The notes: generated by a model not told the origin, from the letters alone. A DNA stretch of 64,000 bases from Spiroplasma gladiatoris (GCF_004379335.1 NZ_CP038013.1:558001-622000); one strand, 5' to 3'. Numbered from the stretch's first letter, positions 19,352 through 31,315 are shown. Made by a program: numbers and translations.

Positions 19352-20878
19352 TTAATTATAAATAATTTTTTTAGCATAATTTGAAAATTGAGATTTAATT
19401 GGTGACATTTTTTCAATTGCTTCCAAACATATTTTTCGATATTCTTCATAATCTTCATCGATTTTTGCAACCTCAAGCTTTTTGATAGTTTCAAGTTCAT
19501 CATCAATATATTTAAAGTTATTTTTTAATCTACTTCTTAAACAATAACCTACTTTTGCTAATAATTCTTCACGTTTAAATGCAATTGCAAATATTTGTTC
19601 AATCACACTTTCTGCTTCAAATATTTTTCATTCTTCAATATATTGATTATATTCTTTAATTAAATCGATTACATCTTGTTTATATCTTCCAAACACATTA
19701 ATTTTTGTTGAATTAATAACACTTTCAATTAACTCAACAAATTTTTGCTCAACCCCAGTTAATAAATCAATTTCATCTTCAATATTATCAATAACATTAG
19801 ATCAATTAATATTATTTGACTTATTAGTTAATCTTGTTAGTTCTTCTTTAGCTTTTGTAAACATTGAATTATTAGTGTTTTTTGATTTTTCAAGTAATTT
19901 TATAAGTGATTTATAGTATCCAATTGCGTGAGAAGTATCAAATTTACCATCTTGAAGTTCAACTATATCACCTTTAACTTTAATTGATTTTTCTTTTTTA
20001 ATTTTTAAAGGTTTTGAATAATCGTATTCTTTTGCAATGCTCATACCAGTTGTTGCGTCAATATCCCTTAAAACAGCTAAATTAATTGTTCATCATGAAG
20101 ACTCACCAACTATTACTCCAAAAAAAGCAAGTAAACCAAATAATAAGAAAGGAATGGCTGGAACTAGTATTCAAATTCAAACCATTCACGCACTTTCGTC
20201 AAGGCCGTATCCAAAGTTTTTATAAAATAAAACTAAACTTGGTCAATAAATAGTTTGAAAACCAGCACCATTAGTGTTTAATAAATAGTTCTTTAAAGTT
20301 TGTCTTACATGAGAATTTATAATTGAAGAAACAATTCCACTAGTATTAAATTCTCATCCAATACCAATTACAAAATATGAAGCAGATATGAAAGTTAAAC
20401 AACTTGCTAATAATAATATTGTGAATGTAACTCACACACAAATCATTGTTATTTGATAACTTCTTATCGGTCTTACAATTCTTGCTACCCCCTTTTTAGT
20501 TTGATTTTTATAACCTACAAGGTGAATTAAACTTCTAATTAGCATTAAAACAAGTGAAATTCCGCCAACTATTAAAGGTAAGTAAAATACAGTAAATTGT
20601 GTTGGGATAAATGTAAAAGAATTAATAGTTTGATTAAAAAGCAAAAAATTAAAGAAACTATTATATTTTTCATAAGTGCCTAAACCATCATCATAATCGT
20701 TATTAAATGCAGTATAAATTGAAGAAAAAGAAGCTTTTTGTCCTCCATCTTTTCAATTAACCATTGGTGAATAATAAACTAAAACACCAAATAAAGCATA
20801 CAAAAAAGAAAATATAATTATTGAAACAATCATAAATTTTACTTTTGAATTTCTTTTTAAAAGTTTTACCCTTTTCAT
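19352..20878 (-). CDS. Multi-pass membrane protein with cytoplasmic coiled tail
   Basis: A 508-residue membrane protein of unknown family. About five or six membrane helices lie in residues 1-270 (for example IVSIIIFSFLYALFGVLVYY, FYLPLIVGGISLVLMLI, MICVWVTFTILLLASCLTF and the Trp-rich VWIWILVPAIPFLLFGLLAF). A large extracytoplasmic loop with two Asp-rich stretches sits between the first two. From about residue 278 the protein is soluble and helical to the end, with two coiled segments. Many Trp are TGA, so the gene looks split if read with the standard code. GGGGGC before ATG 20878 is the likely ribosome site. Confidence 0.72.
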
Positions 20879-20963
20879 TATTAATAGCCCCCAAAAATAA
20901 ATATTATAATTAATTATATACTAAATTTGGAGTAATTTAAATGATTAAAACCAATCAAATAAC

Positions 20964-22031
20964 TTAATTTTTTGCAAATTGATCAAAATCAGCTTTCAAA
21001 TCGCGATATCTTAAACAATCATTAATTAATTTAACTTGTTTATCTGTTAATTCAAATGGTTTAAATAAAAATTTTTGTTCTTCGCTTAGATATATCCCAT
21101 TTTCTTCTACTGTTATTTCTGGTTTAACACATGAAGGCATAGAATCAGTATCTAATTTATCATCACTTATTAAATATTTAAATAATGGACGATACTCTCC
21201 TCTACCTGGTCCTAAATTAACTAGACCAATTGCAAATCTTGGATCTACAACAAAAGTGCTTAATACATTTATTTTAGTTTTTTGATCAATAAAACTAGCA
21301 ATTGTTTTATTGGTTAATATAAAACTAGTACGATCTAAAGGAGAAACTTTATAAATTTTTATAAAAGTATTATTAACAATGTTATGAAAATAAACATCTA
21401 AAAATTTGTAGTTAAAATCTTTAAAAGAATTTATTGGGACAAAAATTTGACGATGATATTCTTGGTTTATAAAATTTATTTCTGAATTTTCTACGTATTC
21501 ATATAAACTTTCAAAAACTCTTGGAGTGAATATATAGTCATACATTTCAAATAAAGCATAACTAATTATTGATAAAATACTTTTTCGTACTTCAATTGGA
21601 GCTTCTTGATTAATAGAGTCAAACACTCTAAAGGTTTTTTCATAAGAAGCATAATGATATTTATAGTCACCATTTAAAAGCGAAACTAAAAAGTAAAAAT
21701 ATTTTATAAACAGTAATTCTTTTCCTGTTAACTTAATCTCTTTATCTTTTTTATCAACTCTTCTTTCAAAAATAGCTTTTGCTATTTTTGAAATTTGGTT
21801 ATATTGTTTATTAATTCTATCTATATCAAAACTATCATCTCAACTAAACAAAACATTTATTAATGGGTCATTTTCAACTTCAACTTCAACTAAACTATCT
21901 GATGAAAAATCAATATATCTAAAGCATTGTTTGCCATCATCTCTAGTACTAATTCACTTTTTTAAAAAATCACTTGGCAACAAAAGATTTCTTTTTACTT
22001 TTTTTTGAATTTTATTTGAGTATTTTTCCAT
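20964..22031 (-). CDS. Hypothetical soluble protein, possibly DUF4238-like
   Basis: A 355-residue cytoplasmic protein. The N-terminal part (LLLPSDFLKKWISTRDDGKQ) and the C-terminal block SFILTNKTIASF followed by DPRFAIGLVNLGPGRGEY recall the layout of DUF4238 proteins (an N-terminal P-x-x-x-L-x-x-F/W motif and a late T-x-x-N/D-x-P/T block). I hold this only as a weak resemblance. AAAGGAG precedes ATG 22031. The start lies 15 bases after the stop of a 94-residue gene on the same strand; the two form one unit. Confidence 0.65.
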
Positions 22032-22045
22032 ATTATTACTCCTTT

Positions 22046-22330
22046 CTATCAACTATCATAACTCACTAATTCAAGTTCTTTTTGAGCTGAAATAGGAGTT
22101 GTTGTGATTATTAATTTATTAATTTTGTTTATTACAAAAAAAATGTTCCCTTTACCTGTATGAATATAAATTGTTTTACTAGTTTCAAAACATCTTGTTG
22201 AGTTTTCGATTAAATCTAACACTTGTTCTTTTAGTTCTCAAATATCTTTACCAGATAAATTTAATCTTTGTTTAATTCTTTTAATCGCATGATCTGAAAA
22301 TTGAAATTCATGTCGATAATAATAGCTCAT
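22046..22330 (-). CDS. Small hypothetical protein, toxin-fold-like
   Basis: A 94-residue basic protein (MSYYYRHEFQFSDHAIKRIK...). The N-terminal FSDHAIKRIKQRL and the strand-rich end (IYIHTGKGNIFFVINKI, LIITTTP) recall small ParE/RelE/DUF4258-type proteins, which often start with an H-A-x-x-R helix. The last sense codon is TGA (Trp), and TAG ends the gene. AAGAAGGTG precedes ATG 22330. It is translated just before the 355-residue gene. The family call is a guess from pattern only. Confidence 0.6.
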
Positions 22331-22383
22331 AAAAAAAACACCTTCTTAAGTTATTATATAAAAAAATGTTATGTTATACAAAA

Positions 22384-22414
22384 TAAAAAAAAACTCCTAT
22401 TTTAAAGGAGAATT
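22384..22414 (-). terminator. Terminator after the 22.4-kb membrane protein gene
   Basis: Inverted repeat AAAACTCCT...AGGAGAATTTT, with an eight-T run on the minus strand. Confidence 0.75.
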
Positions 22415-23848
22415 TTAGTTATCTTTTTCATTATCTTCTTTGTTTTTATTTTTTCTTTCATTTTTCTTATTAATAAATTCTTGAACATTAATTTCAGGTT
22501 CATAAATACTTCTATCCATCTCATAAGTTCTACCTTGCATCATTTCTGACATCAATTTTTGATACTCTTGATTTGCATATAGAATTTTTTCTCTATCGTA
22601 TTTTGGATTCAATATAACTAACACAACAATATAAACGATACTTAACATTAAGATAATGAAGTTTAATCATAATAATGCAGTGATTGCTTTTAATTCATTA
22701 TCTTTTAAATTAGGAGCAATCAATTCATCATAAACTCTTCTAATATCTTCGTCACTAATTCCTGAAATATTATTTTTTGCAGCAGTGTTTTTAATTGCAG
22801 CTGCAAAATTATCAAAATAAGAAACATTTCCAGCAATTACACTTATTACATTTCCTAAATATAAAGTTATTAAATTAACAAATATGAATACTCCTGCAAA
22901 GAATATGTTTAATCAAGGAATTCAAAATTGTTCTTTATAAGTAGCTGGTGGTTTTATCATTATATAAGATATATAAAATAATAATAGAAAGTTAAATGCT
23001 AATAGATAAAAACTAATATTTTGTGAATAACTTATTCCAAAAAGTAAAGATTTAGCAAGTGATAATGTTTCTACATTTTCACCATATAGTTTACTAAATG
23101 TGCTGTTAGCTATTGAAGAAGCACTTTTTGGTAAGTTAAATGAATTAGTATTTAATAAAATTACTAAGATTAAATAAGTTAATCCAGAAAAAGAATAAAA
23201 ACTTGCTAATGCCACTTTAAATCAATAAGCATTTTTTAACTTTGTTTTAAATGGAAAGAATTTTTGATCATTTAAAGGTGGTAAAGGAAATCCTTCCCCC
23301 ATTTGATTAAATCCTTTTTGATTAAAACTTTTATTGTAATCACCATTAAAATTAGGTTTGTCACTTGTTGCTCCAACTATTTCAATTTCTTTACCGTCAA
23401 TAGTTTTTTTTGTTTCACTGTTTGAAGTTGTTTCTCCGTATTTTTTTTTCATCTCTTCACTAACTTTTGAATTTAAACTAATCTCTTTTGTTGTGATTTC
23501 AATTGAAGTGTTAGATAAAGTTTCTTTAGAAATTCCATATAAATTAAGACAAAAAGTTATCATATCTGAATAATCAGCGTAACAATCAATAATTGCTTTT
23601 TGATCTGGTTTTTCAAATTTAATTTTTTCTTTTGTTATATTAACAACAGCTTTTGCAAAAGCTGCACTATATTTTTCATCCTTAAAACTAGCTTGATAAT
23701 CGATCTCAAGTGCTAGTAAATTGTTTATGTTTGCTATTACTTTTTTTCTTAAATCTAAGTCGAATAAAACATTTGTTCTTAGTTTTTCGTCCTTAATTAA
23801 GTTAAACAAGCTAGTAATAACACTTTGATAAACGCTTTGTGCTTCCAT
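22415..23848 (-). CDS. Membrane protein coupled to holA
   Basis: A 477-residue protein of unknown family. Residues 1-205 are soluble and helical, with a Gly/Asn/Phe-rich linker near 185 (FNQKGFNQMGEGFPLPP). Four membrane helices follow (FYSFSGLTYLILVILL, then ISFYLLAFNFLLLFYISYIM, IFFAGVFIFVNLITLYLG and LLWLNFIILMLSIVYIVV). The C-terminal tail is charged (KKNERKNKNKEDNEKDN). ATG 23848 begins one base after the holA stop codon, with AGAGAGGCAG as ribosome site, so its translation is tied to that of holA. Several TGA Trp codons are needed. Confidence 0.72.
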
Positions 23849-23849
23849 T

Positions 23850-24824
23850 TTAATCTGCCTCTCTTTTAAACATTTTTATAAATTCTAATTCAGGAATAAT
23901 TTTATTATCAACTTGTCCATTTTTAAAATTTTTTTCTAATATATATAACATTTTTATTGTATCATTAATTTTCTTTATATTTATTCTATTTTCGCTCATT
24001 AGTTTTTTTATACGATAAGGGTTTTGACCTAATATAGAAGCAATATTATTTATATCTTTGTTTTGATTTTTTAATATTATTGAATCTCTTAAAACACAAA
24101 ATTGACTAGTTAAAAGACTTAAAAAACCAATGATATTTGAGTTTAATTCAATATAATTTGATCAATTCTTTAAAAAACTATTTAGATCTAATTTGATAAA
24201 TGATTCTGCTAACTCAAATATATTATATTGTAGTGATTTTGTTATACTATTTTTTACCAAATCAATACTTATATGTTTGTTAAGCAATATTAGTTTGTCA
24301 ATTTCACTTGTTATTAAATACATATTATCATCAACATTATCGATAAAATAATTAAGCGCAATATTATCAAATGTAATATTTGCATTATTAAGTTTTTTAG
24401 TTAAATATTCAATTTTTTTATTGTAATCTGGTTTTTCAAGTTTTAAAACTTTCATTTGACTTTCAATAGTTTTTGTAATTTTTAATTTTTTTGAAAATTT
24501 ATCACTATTTAAAGTAAAAATTATTTCAACATCTGGATTATTATTTGCAATTATTTTTTCTATAATGTCTTTATTATAATCTTTATTTAAACTAACTTTT
24601 GTTTCATTTACAAACCAACAATCATTAATGATAATAATTTTTTTATTAAAAAACAAAGAATAGGTATTTATTTGATTAAATATACCGTTTAAAGAATTAT
24701 CTATTAGTGAATACTTATAAATTTCATAATCATTATTAGTGTTTATTTTACTTATTAATTTTTCAATTTGTTTATTTATTAAATATAAATCTTCTGAATA
24801 TATAAAAAACATGTTTTTTTTCAC
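23850..24824 (-). CDS. holA: DNA polymerase III delta subunit
   Basis: HolA is the clamp-loader wrench that opens the sliding clamp. The 324-residue protein has the family start FFIYSEDLYLINKQIEKLI, IIIINDCWF in the position of Walker-B-like strand 3, the block EKPDYNKKIEYLTKKLNN, the INFDxxAxxxxxxxxxxD-like helix (ITFDNIALNYFIDNVDDN), and the C-terminal oligomerisation domain (LNSNIIGFLSLLTSQFCVLRD). Similarity is moderate, as is usual for mollicute delta subunits. Position beside rpsT on the other strand matches the conserved holA-rpsT neighbourhood of Firmicutes. Confidence 0.86.
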
Positions 24825-24874
24825 CTATTTATTATACTTTATCATTAAAAATTAGAAAAAAAATATATTTTTTA

Positions 24875-24904
24875 TTGTTTTTTCCTTTTTTTTTACTATA
24901 TACT
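24875..24904 (+). promoter_or_regulatory. Promoter of rpsT
   Basis: TTGTTT at 24875-24880 and TATACT at 24899-24904, 18 bases apart, about 50 bases before the rpsT start. Confidence 0.6.
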
Positions 24905-24953
24905 TTATATGTATATTCATTAATTTGAGCAATTTAGGAGGAATCGTTTAGAA

Positions 24954-25196
24954 ATGGCAAATATTAAGTCACAAAAGAAAAGAATTTTAACAAATGAAAA
25001 ATCTAGACTTGGAAACAAAGCTTTTAGAAGTCAAGTGAAAACTGCTATCAAAAAAGCAATGGTCGCTAAAGCAGAAAACGCAAGTGATAAAGAACAATTG
25101 ATTAACTCAGCTGTTAGTTTGATTGATAAATCAGTTAGCAAATCTGTTTGAAAACAAAATAAAGCGGCAAGAGAAAAATCTAGATTAATGAAATAA
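24954..25196 (+). CDS. rpsT: 30S ribosomal protein S20
   Basis: S20 is a helical hairpin protein that binds 16S rRNA. The 80-residue sequence keeps the family blocks MANIKSQKKRILTNEKSR, FRSQVKTAIKKAM and NKAAREKSRLMK. One Trp is encoded by TGA. A strong AGGAGG stands twelve bases before ATG 24954. It lies divergent to holA and is followed by a terminator shared with comEC. Confidence 0.96.
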
Positions 25197-25202
25197 TAAC
25201 TA

Positions 25203-25230
25203 TAAAGAATTTTTAAATAAATTCTTTTTT
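25203..25230. terminator. Bidirectional terminator between rpsT and comEC
   Basis: Inverted repeat AAAGAATTT / AAATTCTTT followed by seven T; the comEC stop codon falls in the loop. Confidence 0.65.
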
Positions 25231-27288
25231 TATTTCTACAACTTTTTTACTACTAATTTTATACTTATAAGAATGAATTGAGTTAGTAACATAATTTTGA
25301 CACCCATTATTTTCTAATGTTTTAATTATAGAAACATCAGGGAAATTTAACTTCCCTTTTTTTGTTCCTGAAATAAAACAAACCTTTGGTTTAATTGTTT
25401 TTACAAATTCATCACTAGTTGATGTTTTACTACCATGATGACCTACTTGATAAAAATCTACACCATTTTTTACAAGACTTAAAAACAAAGGATTTCTTAC
25501 AATTTCAATCTCACGTTTTTTTGTGGCATCTCCTGTAAATAAAAAGGTTTGATCTTTATATTTAACAACAATAATTTGAGAATTATCATTTTCATCTTTA
25601 TTTCCAGCTTGATTAAACATATAAATTTTAATGTCTTTAAATTCAATTAACATATCTTCTTTTATGTCCTGATAAATTTTATCTATTCTCGCTTCTTCTT
25701 TTAATTGATTCAACGAATTATAATGATCAGCATGATTATGAGAAATAAAAACATAATTAATCTTATTTTTACCTTTGTAGCGAAGATAGTCTGGTAATGT
25801 CGATTTATTTTGTCCAGTACCTACTCCTGCATCAAAAATAAAGGTACTTAGGTTCGAATTTAAAATAAATGAGTTACCATTACCAACGTTTAACATTTCT
25901 ATAGATTGATCAATTGAATTTAAAAGTGAGTTAGTACAGTACATTCCTACAAAACTTGTACTTAACAAACAATAAATTATAAATTTTATTTTTTTATTAA
26001 ATAAACAATAATGAGTCAATATATAAAAACATAGATAATAAACAATAACTCAAATGATGCTGATGTGACCCGTTAAAGTTGTTAAATTATATTTAACAAA
26101 AAAAGCTACAATATAATCTAACAGATTGTAATTAAAAATAAATATATAGTTTAAAAAAGGAATGTAATAAAAAAACATTAAAAAGAAACTTACAAATAAA
26201 ATCGGAGTCAATATAATTTCTTGTATTTGTGCTAATCAAAAAACTTTATAGTCAAAAAATACATTAAGTGGTAAAAAAACTAAATTAATTATTAAAAAGT
26301 TTATTAAAATATTTGTGCTTTCTTTTTTTAAATTATATCTTTTTAAAATTAATAGTCCAACACAACAATATATAAATCCCAAGTTGTAAAGATAAAAAGG
26401 ATTGATGAATAAAATAACAATTCATACTATAGAAAATTTAGTTAATCTATCAAATTGAACTTTGTATTTTTTAGTGAATCAATTTAATAAAAAAAATAAA
26501 ACTACTTTTAATAAAACTGGTGGCATACCAATTAAGTAACAATAAAATATTAAAATTAAAATAAAAAAAGGTTTTGATCAAAATAAAAATCTTTTTTTAT
26601 TTTTAAAGATTTTATTTAAAAAGTAGGCTAATGGATATAAATATAAACTAGAAATGTTTGTTAAGTAACCTAAACTTAATTTTGTTAAGTTTAGATAAAC
26701 ACTATCTGAACTTTTTAATTGAAATAACATAAGATTAACTAAATTATTATTAGCATTTGAAGAACTATAGAAGAAATATCTAATATCTTTAAATAAAACA
26801 TTTGTCTTCTTAAAATTTTCTAATGAATAAGTTACATTTTTATCAATCAAATATTTATTAAAATCAAAACTTCAAAAATTGGGATTAATGCTTAGTGTTT
26901 TTAACTCCCCTACTCCAGAAATAACCTCCCCTACTGAAAAATTGTTATCCCCTTTTCATACAAAAAATTTTTTTAAACCTTTTGATAAAATTGCATAATT
27001 GTCACGAACTTGATCTACATAATAAACTGAGCTATTTTCAAACAAATCTAATTCTAGTTTAAAAAATAAAATAAAATATGTGAAGAATATTATGTATAAA
27101 ATAAAGAATTTATATGTTTTTTTAATACTTATAAAATATAACAAAGGTATAAATAAATAGATAAAAGTACATAAAATTATATTAGATATTTTAAAAGTTA
27201 AAATTACTAATATAACAGAAATAACAGTGTATAAGAATCAACTAACTTTATTGGATAAGTTTAGGAATAGCTTCTTTGTAAAAGGCAA
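25213..27288 (-). CDS. comEC: ComEC/Rec2-like DNA-uptake membrane protein (TTG start)
   Basis: ComEC forms the channel that carries single-stranded DNA through the membrane in natural competence. The 691-residue protein has membrane helices at both ends of its N-terminal half, the Competence-domain helices from about residue 235, and a C-terminal metallo-beta-lactamase domain: FDAGVGTGQN, FISHNHADHYNSL (HxHxDH complete), LFTGDATKKRE and QVGHHGSKTSTSDEF. It starts at TTG 27288 behind AAAGGAG, 41 bases inside the end of the upstream gene, in another frame; no ATG fits. Many TGA codons break it if read by the standard code. No comEA or comFA lies in the window, so competence itself remains unproven. 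Confidence 0.86.
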
Positions 27289-27775
27289 TATTATATTCTC
27301 CTTTACTATAGATAGGTCCTAATTCTTTGTAACATTCATCAAAACTTTTCTTAATATTTTTGAGAATTTTGACTGTTTTTTTACTTACACTTTCTGTTAT
27401 TCCTTTATCTTGAAAAAACTTTTCTTTCAAGTTTTTTCTTAATGTCTTGATTGTTTTTATATTATCTTTTGGTAATAACCAAATTATTCTTGTTTTTACA
27501 AAATCAGATTTTTCTTTAATTGTAAAATATAAAAATACAAACTGAAGATGATTTTCTTTTAAAATTTTAGTTTCATTTGTAAGTGTTTTTGAATAAACAA
27601 ACTTTTTTGGTATATATGATTCATTTTCTAGTTTAATATCATAAATAAGTTTAAATGTAACAAATTCATTTTTTTCTACAATAGATTCTTTATTGTTAGT
27701 TTTTTTATTCAATAAAAAAGATAAACTAAATATCCCTATTATAATTAAAGTCATTATAAGAAAAACTTTTTTCAT
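27248..27775 (-). CDS. Membrane-anchored hypothetical protein
   Basis: A 175-residue protein with an N-terminal hydrophobic segment (KVFLIMTLIIIGIFSLSFLL) that acts as anchor or signal without a lipobox Cys. The rest is outside the cell, Lys-rich and mixed alpha/beta. AATTGGAGGAA-type site before ATG 27775. Its last 41 bases contain the start and ribosome site of comEC. No family is recognised. Confidence 0.7.
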   Translation of the reverse strand: MKKVFLIMTLIIIGIFSLSFLLNKKTNNKESIVEKNEFVTFKLIYDIKLENESYIPKKFVYSKTLTNETKILKENHLQFVFLYFTIKEKSDFVKTRIIWLLPKDNIKTIKTLRKNLKEKFFQDKGITESVSKKTVKILKNIKKSFDECYKELGPIYSKGEYNIAFYKEAIPKLIQ

Positions 27776-27836
27776 TAAAATTCCTCCAATAAAATAATCG
27801 TTAAATTATGTAAAAAATTTATCATTTTTTTATAAA

Positions 27837-27863
27837 AAAAATAAAAGCTTAAACTTTTATTTT
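27837..27863 (-). terminator. Terminator after the 27.9-kb exported protein gene
   Basis: Inverted repeat AAATAAAAG / CTTTTATTT with T run on the minus strand, overlapping the stop codon. Confidence 0.65.
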
Positions 27864-28411
27864 GAAACTTTTATAAATTTTTTATAGATGTCTTTAATAA
27901 AACGTTTAGTTGACTCAGACATACATTCTATAATTTTTTCTAATTTTTTTTCATCACACTTATCATTTTTATTTACTAAAGCGCTATAACATTTATAATA
28001 TTCTTTTAAATATCAACTAGGAAAATCTTTTAAATCATTTGGTTGCTTACCATCAAACTTTTCAAAAACCTTAAACTTAAATAAATAAGCATAACTTAAA
28101 TATTTTTTTCTTATATAAAGTTGTACTTTTTTGTCTTTTTTAAATTTTATGATATTTTCATAATTTTCTTCTGCACTATAATACGTTGAAGAAAATGAAG
28201 TGTAATTAAAAAATTGTTTTACATTATCTTCTTTTGATAAATCATCCAAATCTTTATTTAAACCTTCTAATATATTATTAATTTCTTCTACACTTTTTGG
28301 TTGAACAGGTATGTCATAACCAATTAGATAATTAAAATGACACGAATAAATAAACGATGATTGAAATGTAAAAAACATAAATACTGATAAAATCAATACA
28401 ATTTTTTTCAA
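27857..28411 (-). CDS. Probable small lipoprotein
   Basis: A 184-residue exported protein. The signal (VLILSVFMFFTFQSS) ends at FIYSC, a weak lipobox with Cys24. The mature part is Lys-rich and holds two further Cys pairs in the second half (KCYSALVNKNDKCDEKK, then IIECMSES). It resembles the next gene in size and placing but not in sequence. No family is recognised. It is transcribed in line with valS upstream. Confidence 0.65.
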
Positions 28412-28441
28412 AATTTTTTCCTCTTATAATAATTATACATA

Positions 28442-31087
28442 TTATTTATTTTTAAGTTCTTTAATTTTTTCAATTATTAAATCATATTGATATTGATAAT
28501 CTTTTGCTTTATCTTTTTCTGATTGAATTTTAACCTCATTAGCTTTTTCTAAAAAGTTTTTATTGTTTAATAAATTTTTTGATCTTTTAATTTCATTTTC
28601 TAAAACTATTTTTCTTTCTTCAAGTTTTAAAATTTGTTTTTCTTGATCGATAAAATCACTGTTCTCAATTTCTAAAAAACAGTCTCCTACAGGAATTGAA
28701 GTGAATTTAGTATTTAATGTTTTTTTTGCAACACTTGAATTAGTTAAAGTTTGTAAATATTTGTTCATAACTTCAATTAAATCTTGACCTAAACTTGTGA
28801 ATTTAGAATTTGTATCATTTAAATTAAAGCTAATATGATTAATATTTTTTATTTCATGTAATACTCTAAACTCTCTAATTTTATTAATAGATTCAATAAC
28901 TATTTCTTCAAATCCTATGATTTCAAAATCATAGGAATCATTTTCAAAAACTTCATCTAAAATTGATTTTTTTAAATCTAAGTTTTGATATATTTCTTCA
29001 GATATAAATGGCATTAATGGATGTAACATCATTAAAATTTCTTTTAAAACATACCCTAATACCGCTTTTGTAACTTCTTTGTTTTGGAAATCTTGGCTAT
29101 TTAATTCAGCTTTAGAAAGTTCTAAATATCAACTACAATAATCTTCTCAAATAAAGTTGTAAATTGTTTTTCCAGTTAAAGTGAATTCGTACTTATTAAA
29201 TGATTCATAATAATTTTTTTTAGCTAAACTGAGTCTATTTAAAATTCATTTGTCTGCCACATTTTGATAAGATTTTGTTTTTTTAATCAAACTATTTAAT
29301 GTTTCACTAGAAACAACTTCATCAATGTTTAACATTACAAATCTTGAAGCATTTCAAATTTTATTTACGAAGTTTCAACTTGCTCTAAGTTTTTCTTCAC
29401 TATATCTTAAATCTTGTCCAGGAGAAGAATTTGTTAGTAAAAAGTAACGCATAGAATCTGCTCCAAACTCTTCAACAACTTGCATAGGATCAACTCCATT
29501 ACCAAGTGATTTAGACATTTTTCTACCTTGTTCATCTCTAATCAAACCGTGTAATAAACAATCATTAAATGGTTTTTGTTTTGTAAACTCTAGAGAACTG
29601 AACACCATTCTTGCTACTCAAAAGAAAATAATATCATATCCAGTTATTAAAACATTAGTAGGAAAATATCTTTCAAATAATTTACTTGGATTTTGGTGAT
29701 TTCATTCTAATGTTGCAAATGGTCATAACGCAGAAGAAAATCATGTATCTAATACATCTTCATCTTGAACTCAGTTTTCAATATCAACTGGAGGTTCGAT
29801 TCCAACATACATTTGATCATTATTTTTGTTGTATCATGCAGGAATTTGATGTCCTCATCATAGTTGACGAGAAATTGTTCAATCATTAATGTTTTGCATT
29901 CATTTTTTTAAAACATCATCAAATCTTTTTGGATAAAAATTAATTTTTTGATCACTATTTTGAAAATCTAAAACTTGATTTGCTAATTTATCCATTTTTA
30001 CAAATCATTGTTCTGATAAATATGGTTCGACAATGGCATTACTTCTTTCAGAATATCCAACTTGATGAACTATTTCTTCTTTTTTAATAAATAAATCTTG
30101 ATTTTTTAATTTTTCAACTAATTTTTCTCTCGCTAAGAAACGATCTAAATTTTCAAATTCTAAAGCATTTTGATTCATTGTACCATCAATATTCATACAA
30201 ATAACTTGATCTAGATTATATTTTTTCCCAATAATAAAGTCGTTTGGATCATGTGCTGGAGTACATTTCATAACACCAGTTCCAAATTCAATTTCTACAT
30301 AATCATCTCCAATTATAGGAATAATTTGATTATTTACAGGATTTATTACATTTTTTCCAATATATTGTTTATAGCGTTCATCGTTAGGGTTAACAACAAC
30401 ACAAACATCTCCAAACATAGTTTCAGGTCTAGTTGTTGCAACTGTTAAATATTCTTTACTATTTTGTAAATAATATTTAAAAAAGTACATAGCTCCATTA
30501 GTATCTTTATAAATAACTTCAATATTCGAAATTGCAGTTTTTTGAATTGGATCTCAATTTACAATGCGTTTATCTTTGTATATAAGTTTTTTTTCATACA
30601 TTGTTACAAAAACATGATTTACAAGTTTATTTAGTTCAGGAGAATATGTAAATTTTTCCAAACTATAATCTAGACTTAAACCAAGTTTTTCTCATTGTTG
30701 TCTAATTGTTGAAGCATATTCTTCTTTTCACTCTCAAACTTTATCAAGAAATGCTTTTCTTCCTAAATCAAAACGATTTACACCTTCTTCTTTTAATCTT
30801 TGCTCAACTTTTACTTGAGTTGCTATCCCTGCATGATCCATTCCAGGTAAAAATAAAGTATCATATCCTGATAATTTCTTAAATCTTATTAAAGTATCTT
30901 GCAAAGACCCATCTCAAGCATGTCCTAAATGAAGTTTACCAGTAACATTTGGTGGAGGAATAACTATTGAGTAAGGTGGTTTTTTTGAGTTACTATTGGC
31001 TTTAAAATAGTTGTTTTTAACTCAAAAATCATATTTGTTTTTTTCAACTACGATATGATTATATTTTTTTTCAATTTCTTTTTTCAT
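28442..31087 (-). CDS. valS: Valyl-tRNA synthetase
   Basis: ValS charges tRNA-Val and edits mischarged threonine. The 881-residue class I enzyme shows the HIGH-type motif [24 protein letters not shown], the editing domain ([27 protein letters not shown]), [28 protein letters not shown] and a C-terminal anticodon domain ending in a coiled coil (about residues 815-881). Length matches the family. Start ATG 31087 follows AAAGGATT. Expression is controlled by a T-box leader directly upstream. Confidence 0.97.
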
Positions 31088-31104
31088 TTTAATCCTTTCA
31101 TAAA

Positions 31105-31298
31105 AAAAGTTCCTATTTATTATAAATAATAAATAGGAACGAAATTATTATTCGCGGTACCATCCTAATTAACCTTTTTTAAAAGGTTCTCTTAATTTAA
31201 TATTAAGTTTTTTAAAATGTCTAACCTTCAAAATAAAACTTTATTAGTTCACACCACCCACTAACTCTCTGAAAATAGCTTTATTTTTACTCCTTACA
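31105..31298 (-). promoter_or_regulatory. T-box riboswitch leader of valS
   Basis: On the minus strand the leader shows, in order, an AGAGAG element with a GTGG-type loop (about 31275-31250), GAAGGTTAG in which GTT (31225-31223) sits in the specifier position, the T-box sequence AGGATGGTACCGCG (31166-31153), and a strong terminator hairpin (GTTCCTATTTA / TAAATAGGAAC, 31109-31140) with seven T, 20 bases before the valS start. Uncharged tRNA-Val is expected to favour the antiterminator and read-through. The GUU specifier agrees with the valine enzyme encoded downstream. Confidence 0.9.
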
Positions 31299-31307
31299 TT
31301 CTAAAAT

Positions 31308-31313
31308 ATTATA
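31308..31313 (-). promoter_or_regulatory. -10 box of the valS transcript
   Basis: TATAAT on the minus strand (preceded by ATG) about ten bases before the start of the T-box leader. No clear -35 box. Confidence 0.45.
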
Positions 31314-31315
31314 CA

